Assembly (NCBI GenBank): GCA_013823855.1
Contig: PNMW01000047.1
Location: 1 to 57,507 of the forward strand
From: Lysobacteraceae bacterium
GTDB lineage: Bacteria > Pseudomonadota > Gammaproteobacteria > Nevskiales > Nevskiaceae
Length of the DNA stretch: 57,507 nt
Reading direction: 5' to 3'
The translations under genes and the position numbers were made by a program. Of this stretch, positions 56,262 to 57,507 are shown in pieces. The first letter of the stretch is position 1; every line of letters begins with the position of its first letter. The notes beneath the pieces were generated by a model, which saw only the letters and a program-made list of their open reading frames with translations, did no database searches and was not told the DNA's origin.

Positions 56262-56707
56262 AACTTGATGACTTGCCAACGCAGTACAAAGCCTTTCGCC
56301 ATCTCAACGTCGGCACCAATAGCCTGGAGAACGTTTCTGCGCTTCTGACAGTTAACGGCTTTGTTCCATTACTTCTAGGAAACGGCAATACCCCGAAAGC
56401 GTGGTTGTATGTTCCCGCGACGAAGGATGGTACTGACTGGTATCCCCTTATAAAGGACAATTTTTCTTCTCATCCGGAAGTTAAAGTCGAGGCTGGCGGC
56501 AAGTACCTGAGGGTCAGAGCTCGCGGAACAATGGTGCTGAACGCCGTGAAAAATGCTGATGACTCGCTCGCGATCTGGAAGCTTGATCTACGGCCCTTCG
56601 GGATAGAGGTCTTTGCGGATGAATCGTCTCTTCATGTCATGGGTAATCGCTTGTCAAAGAACGAGTTCCGGAATGTCCGCGTGGTTGTGAGCGTCGGGAA
56701 TGCATAA
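56258..56707 (+). CDS. Unknown soluble cassette protein coupled to the two-TM protein
   Basis: A 149-residue protein with no signal or membrane segment and no family I recognise. The alternating hydrophobic pattern (AWLYVPATKDGTDWYPLIKD, KYLRVRARGTMVLNAV, VRVVVSVGNA) suggests a mostly beta fold. The ATG overlaps the upstream stop and has GCGGAGA about 8 bases before it. The TAA stop is part of the attC R'' box. A longer in-frame start upstream is inside the first gene and rejected. Confidence 0.7.
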   Translation: MKLDDLPTQYKAFRHLNVGTNSLENVSALLTVNGFVPLLLGNGNTPKAWLYVPATKDGTDWYPLIKDNFSSHPEVKVEAGGKYLRVRARGTMVLNAVKNADDSLAIWKLDLRPFGIEVFADESSLHVMGNRLSKNEFRNVRVVVSVGNA

Positions 56708-56770
56708 CAACAGGTTCCAGTGGGACGTCCCCGCCTTCGGCGGGGCCGCCCCTGAACCTGGGCGTTAGCT
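56702..56770 (+). other. attC site of cassette 1
   Basis: R'' GCATAAC (56702-56708), L'' CAGGTTC, L' GAACCTG, R' GTTAGCT (56764-56770), with an internal perfect stem CCCCGCC-TTCG-GGCGGGG. This is the normal folded attC plan. The crossover is after the G of GTTAGCT. Confidence 0.9.
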
Positions 56771-56788
56771 GCCAAGGCACAAATCGCC

Positions 56789-57439
56789 ATGCATCCACTT
56801 GAACCTTTAGTCCATCCCAATCGAAATGCATTCGCTGCTGATCCGTTCGGATACGGCGCCTCTGCTTGGCACAAATGGGAAAACGCCTGTCTCGTAGCAG
56901 GTGTGCGAAAACCCATGAAGGAGATGCCTACCGATGACGATCTCAAGTCGCCAATTCTGTGGCTGTGTCACGCGCAAGCACTAACAGAAGCAGCCATTCA
57001 TCTTGTCCGCACTGAACCAAACTTTGAATCAATGCCGGTGCCAGTCCGCGGCGTATGTGATTGTCAGTTCATCGCAACCGCGCTGATGCTAGTGGGGTAC
57101 AGCTTGGAGGTATGTCTGAAGGGCTTCATTATCATCAAGCACGGTGTGGAGTCTTACAAAGAAAACGAAAAGGCGCATCGTCACCATGAGTTGGTAAAGC
57201 TCGCTGAACTAGTGCCTGGCCTCACAGAGAAAGACAAAGCCATACTCATGGCGCTTACTCACTTCACGAAGTGGGCCGGCAGGTATCCAGATCCTGGAAC
57301 CAAGTATTTTTCGCATACCGCAGAGATATTTCGCCTCTCTGAGACTCATAAAATTACTGCAGGAGAGCTATTCCGGCTGGCAGCCCGAATCATGGGTGTA
57401 GCCAAGAAACTCGTAGAGGGAGACGAAAATGGCAGCTAA
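56789..57439 (+). CDS. Unknown cassette protein with HEPN-like C-terminal half
   Basis: A 216-residue soluble protein. The first ~60 residues are unrelated to anything I know. From about residue 90 it is helical, with a pattern reminiscent of HEPN proteins: LVGYSLEVCLKGFIIIKHG, then HRHHELVKLAELVPGL, then WAGRYPDPG. In HEPN proteins the E-x-x-x-K helix, the H-x-L segment and the RYP segment occupy the same order; a canonical R-x4-6-H RNase motif is not obvious. The start is 25 bases into the cassette. The TAA stop lies in the attC R'' box. Lower GC than the chromosome. Function unknown; toxin or defence role possible. Confidence 0.7.
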   Translation: MHPLEPLVHPNRNAFAADPFGYGASAWHKWENACLVAGVRKPMKEMPTDDDLKSPILWLCHAQALTEAAIHLVRTEPNFESMPVPVRGVCDCQFIATALMLVGYSLEVCLKGFIIIKHGVESYKENEKAHRHHELVKLAELVPGLTEKDKAILMALTHFTKWAGRYPDPGTKYFSHTAEIFRLSETHKITAGELFRLAARIMGVAKKLVEGDENGS

Positions 57440-57507
57440 CCGTCGCTTCCAGCCGACGTCCCGGCCTCCGCGGCTTCGCCGCTCCAGCCGGGCCGCGGCT
57501 GAAGCGA
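57431..57507 (+). other. attC site of cassette 2 (truncated)
   Basis: R'' GGCAGCTAAC, then TCGCTTCCAGCCG, whose complement CGGCTGAAGCGA appears at the window end with one extrahelical base, as attC arms usually have. The R' box is beyond the window. Confidence 0.85.

Larger units (their letters stand above)
55785..56764 (+). mobile_element. Integron gene cassette 1
   Basis: A 980-bp cassette from the attI crossover to the G of the attC R' box. It carries two overlapping genes and is clearly lower in GC than the flanking chromosome. The start TTATGC pairs with GCATAA of its own attC, confirming both limits. Confidence 0.8.
56765..57507 (+). mobile_element. Integron gene cassette 2 (3' end outside window)
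   Basis: Begins TTAGCTGCC after the cassette 1 attC. Its own attC starts with GGCAGCTAAC, the exact reverse complement of GTTAGCTGCC. One gene. The attC is cut by the window end. Confidence 0.85.

Overview
The window looks like high-GC (mid-60s %) chromosomal DNA from a Gammaproteobacterium, probably near the Nevskiales/Solimonadaceae or Xanthomonadales. This is an inference from the sucA/sucB type, the single-operon ccmABCDEFGHI set, a FadL porin, TonB-dependent uptake, REP/RAYT elements and a chromosomal integron. No rRNA, tRNA or CRISPR array was seen.

Layout. 1-5.9 kb: glycogen/maltodextrin operon glgB (5'-truncated by the window)-glgX-malQ. 6-10.4 kb: an exported Calx-beta protein, a FadL-type porin, an SDR dehydrogenase and a GntR/FCD regulator. 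10.5-27.1 kb: a purine scavenging island. It holds an ABC transporter core of the BMP/nucleoside class, a TonB-dependent receptor, an exported phosphorylase, two NUP-family lipoproteins, a periplasmic adenosine deaminase, an exported MTAN-like nucleosidase, a cytoplasmic ADA-like deaminase, the BMP-type binding protein and an 8-oxoguanine deaminase. A broken RAYT transposase with inverted REP hairpins sits between two of its operons at 19.2-19.8 kb. 27.1-31 kb: M20 peptidase, BASS-family transporter and patatin-like hydrolase. 31-40.2 kb: a soluble NAD-dependent formate dehydrogenase operon (MFS transporter-fdsG-fdsB-fdsA-fdhD-fdsD) with a divergent ModE-like regulator. 40.2-54.4 kb: folD, the complete cytochrome c maturation operon ccmA-I, a MaoC-like dehydratase, galU and sucAB with a clear terminator. 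54.5-57.5 kb: an integron with intI, an attI region, one complete two-gene cassette with attC and a second cassette cut by the window edge.

The most interesting part is the purine island. Read together, its genes could move purine nucleosides across the outer membrane, deaminate and cleave them in the periplasm, import the products through the ABC transporter and deaminate bases in the cytoplasm. Three sequences matching the sigma-54 promoter consensus (TGGCAYG-N4-TTGC) lie immediately upstream of three of its transcription units: the ABC operon, the TonB receptor and the deaminase operon. That points to nitrogen-responsive control. Both exported nucleoside-cleaving enzymes appear to have Asn where adenine-specific relatives have the catalytic Asp, so they may act on inosine/guanosine made after adenosine deamination.

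The integron assignment is supported internally. The first bases of each cassette are the exact reverse complement of the R'' box of its own attC. The cassette genes are lower in GC than the chromosome. They encode a two-TM protein coupled to a soluble partner, and a protein with HEPN-like features; both are candidates for defence or toxin roles.
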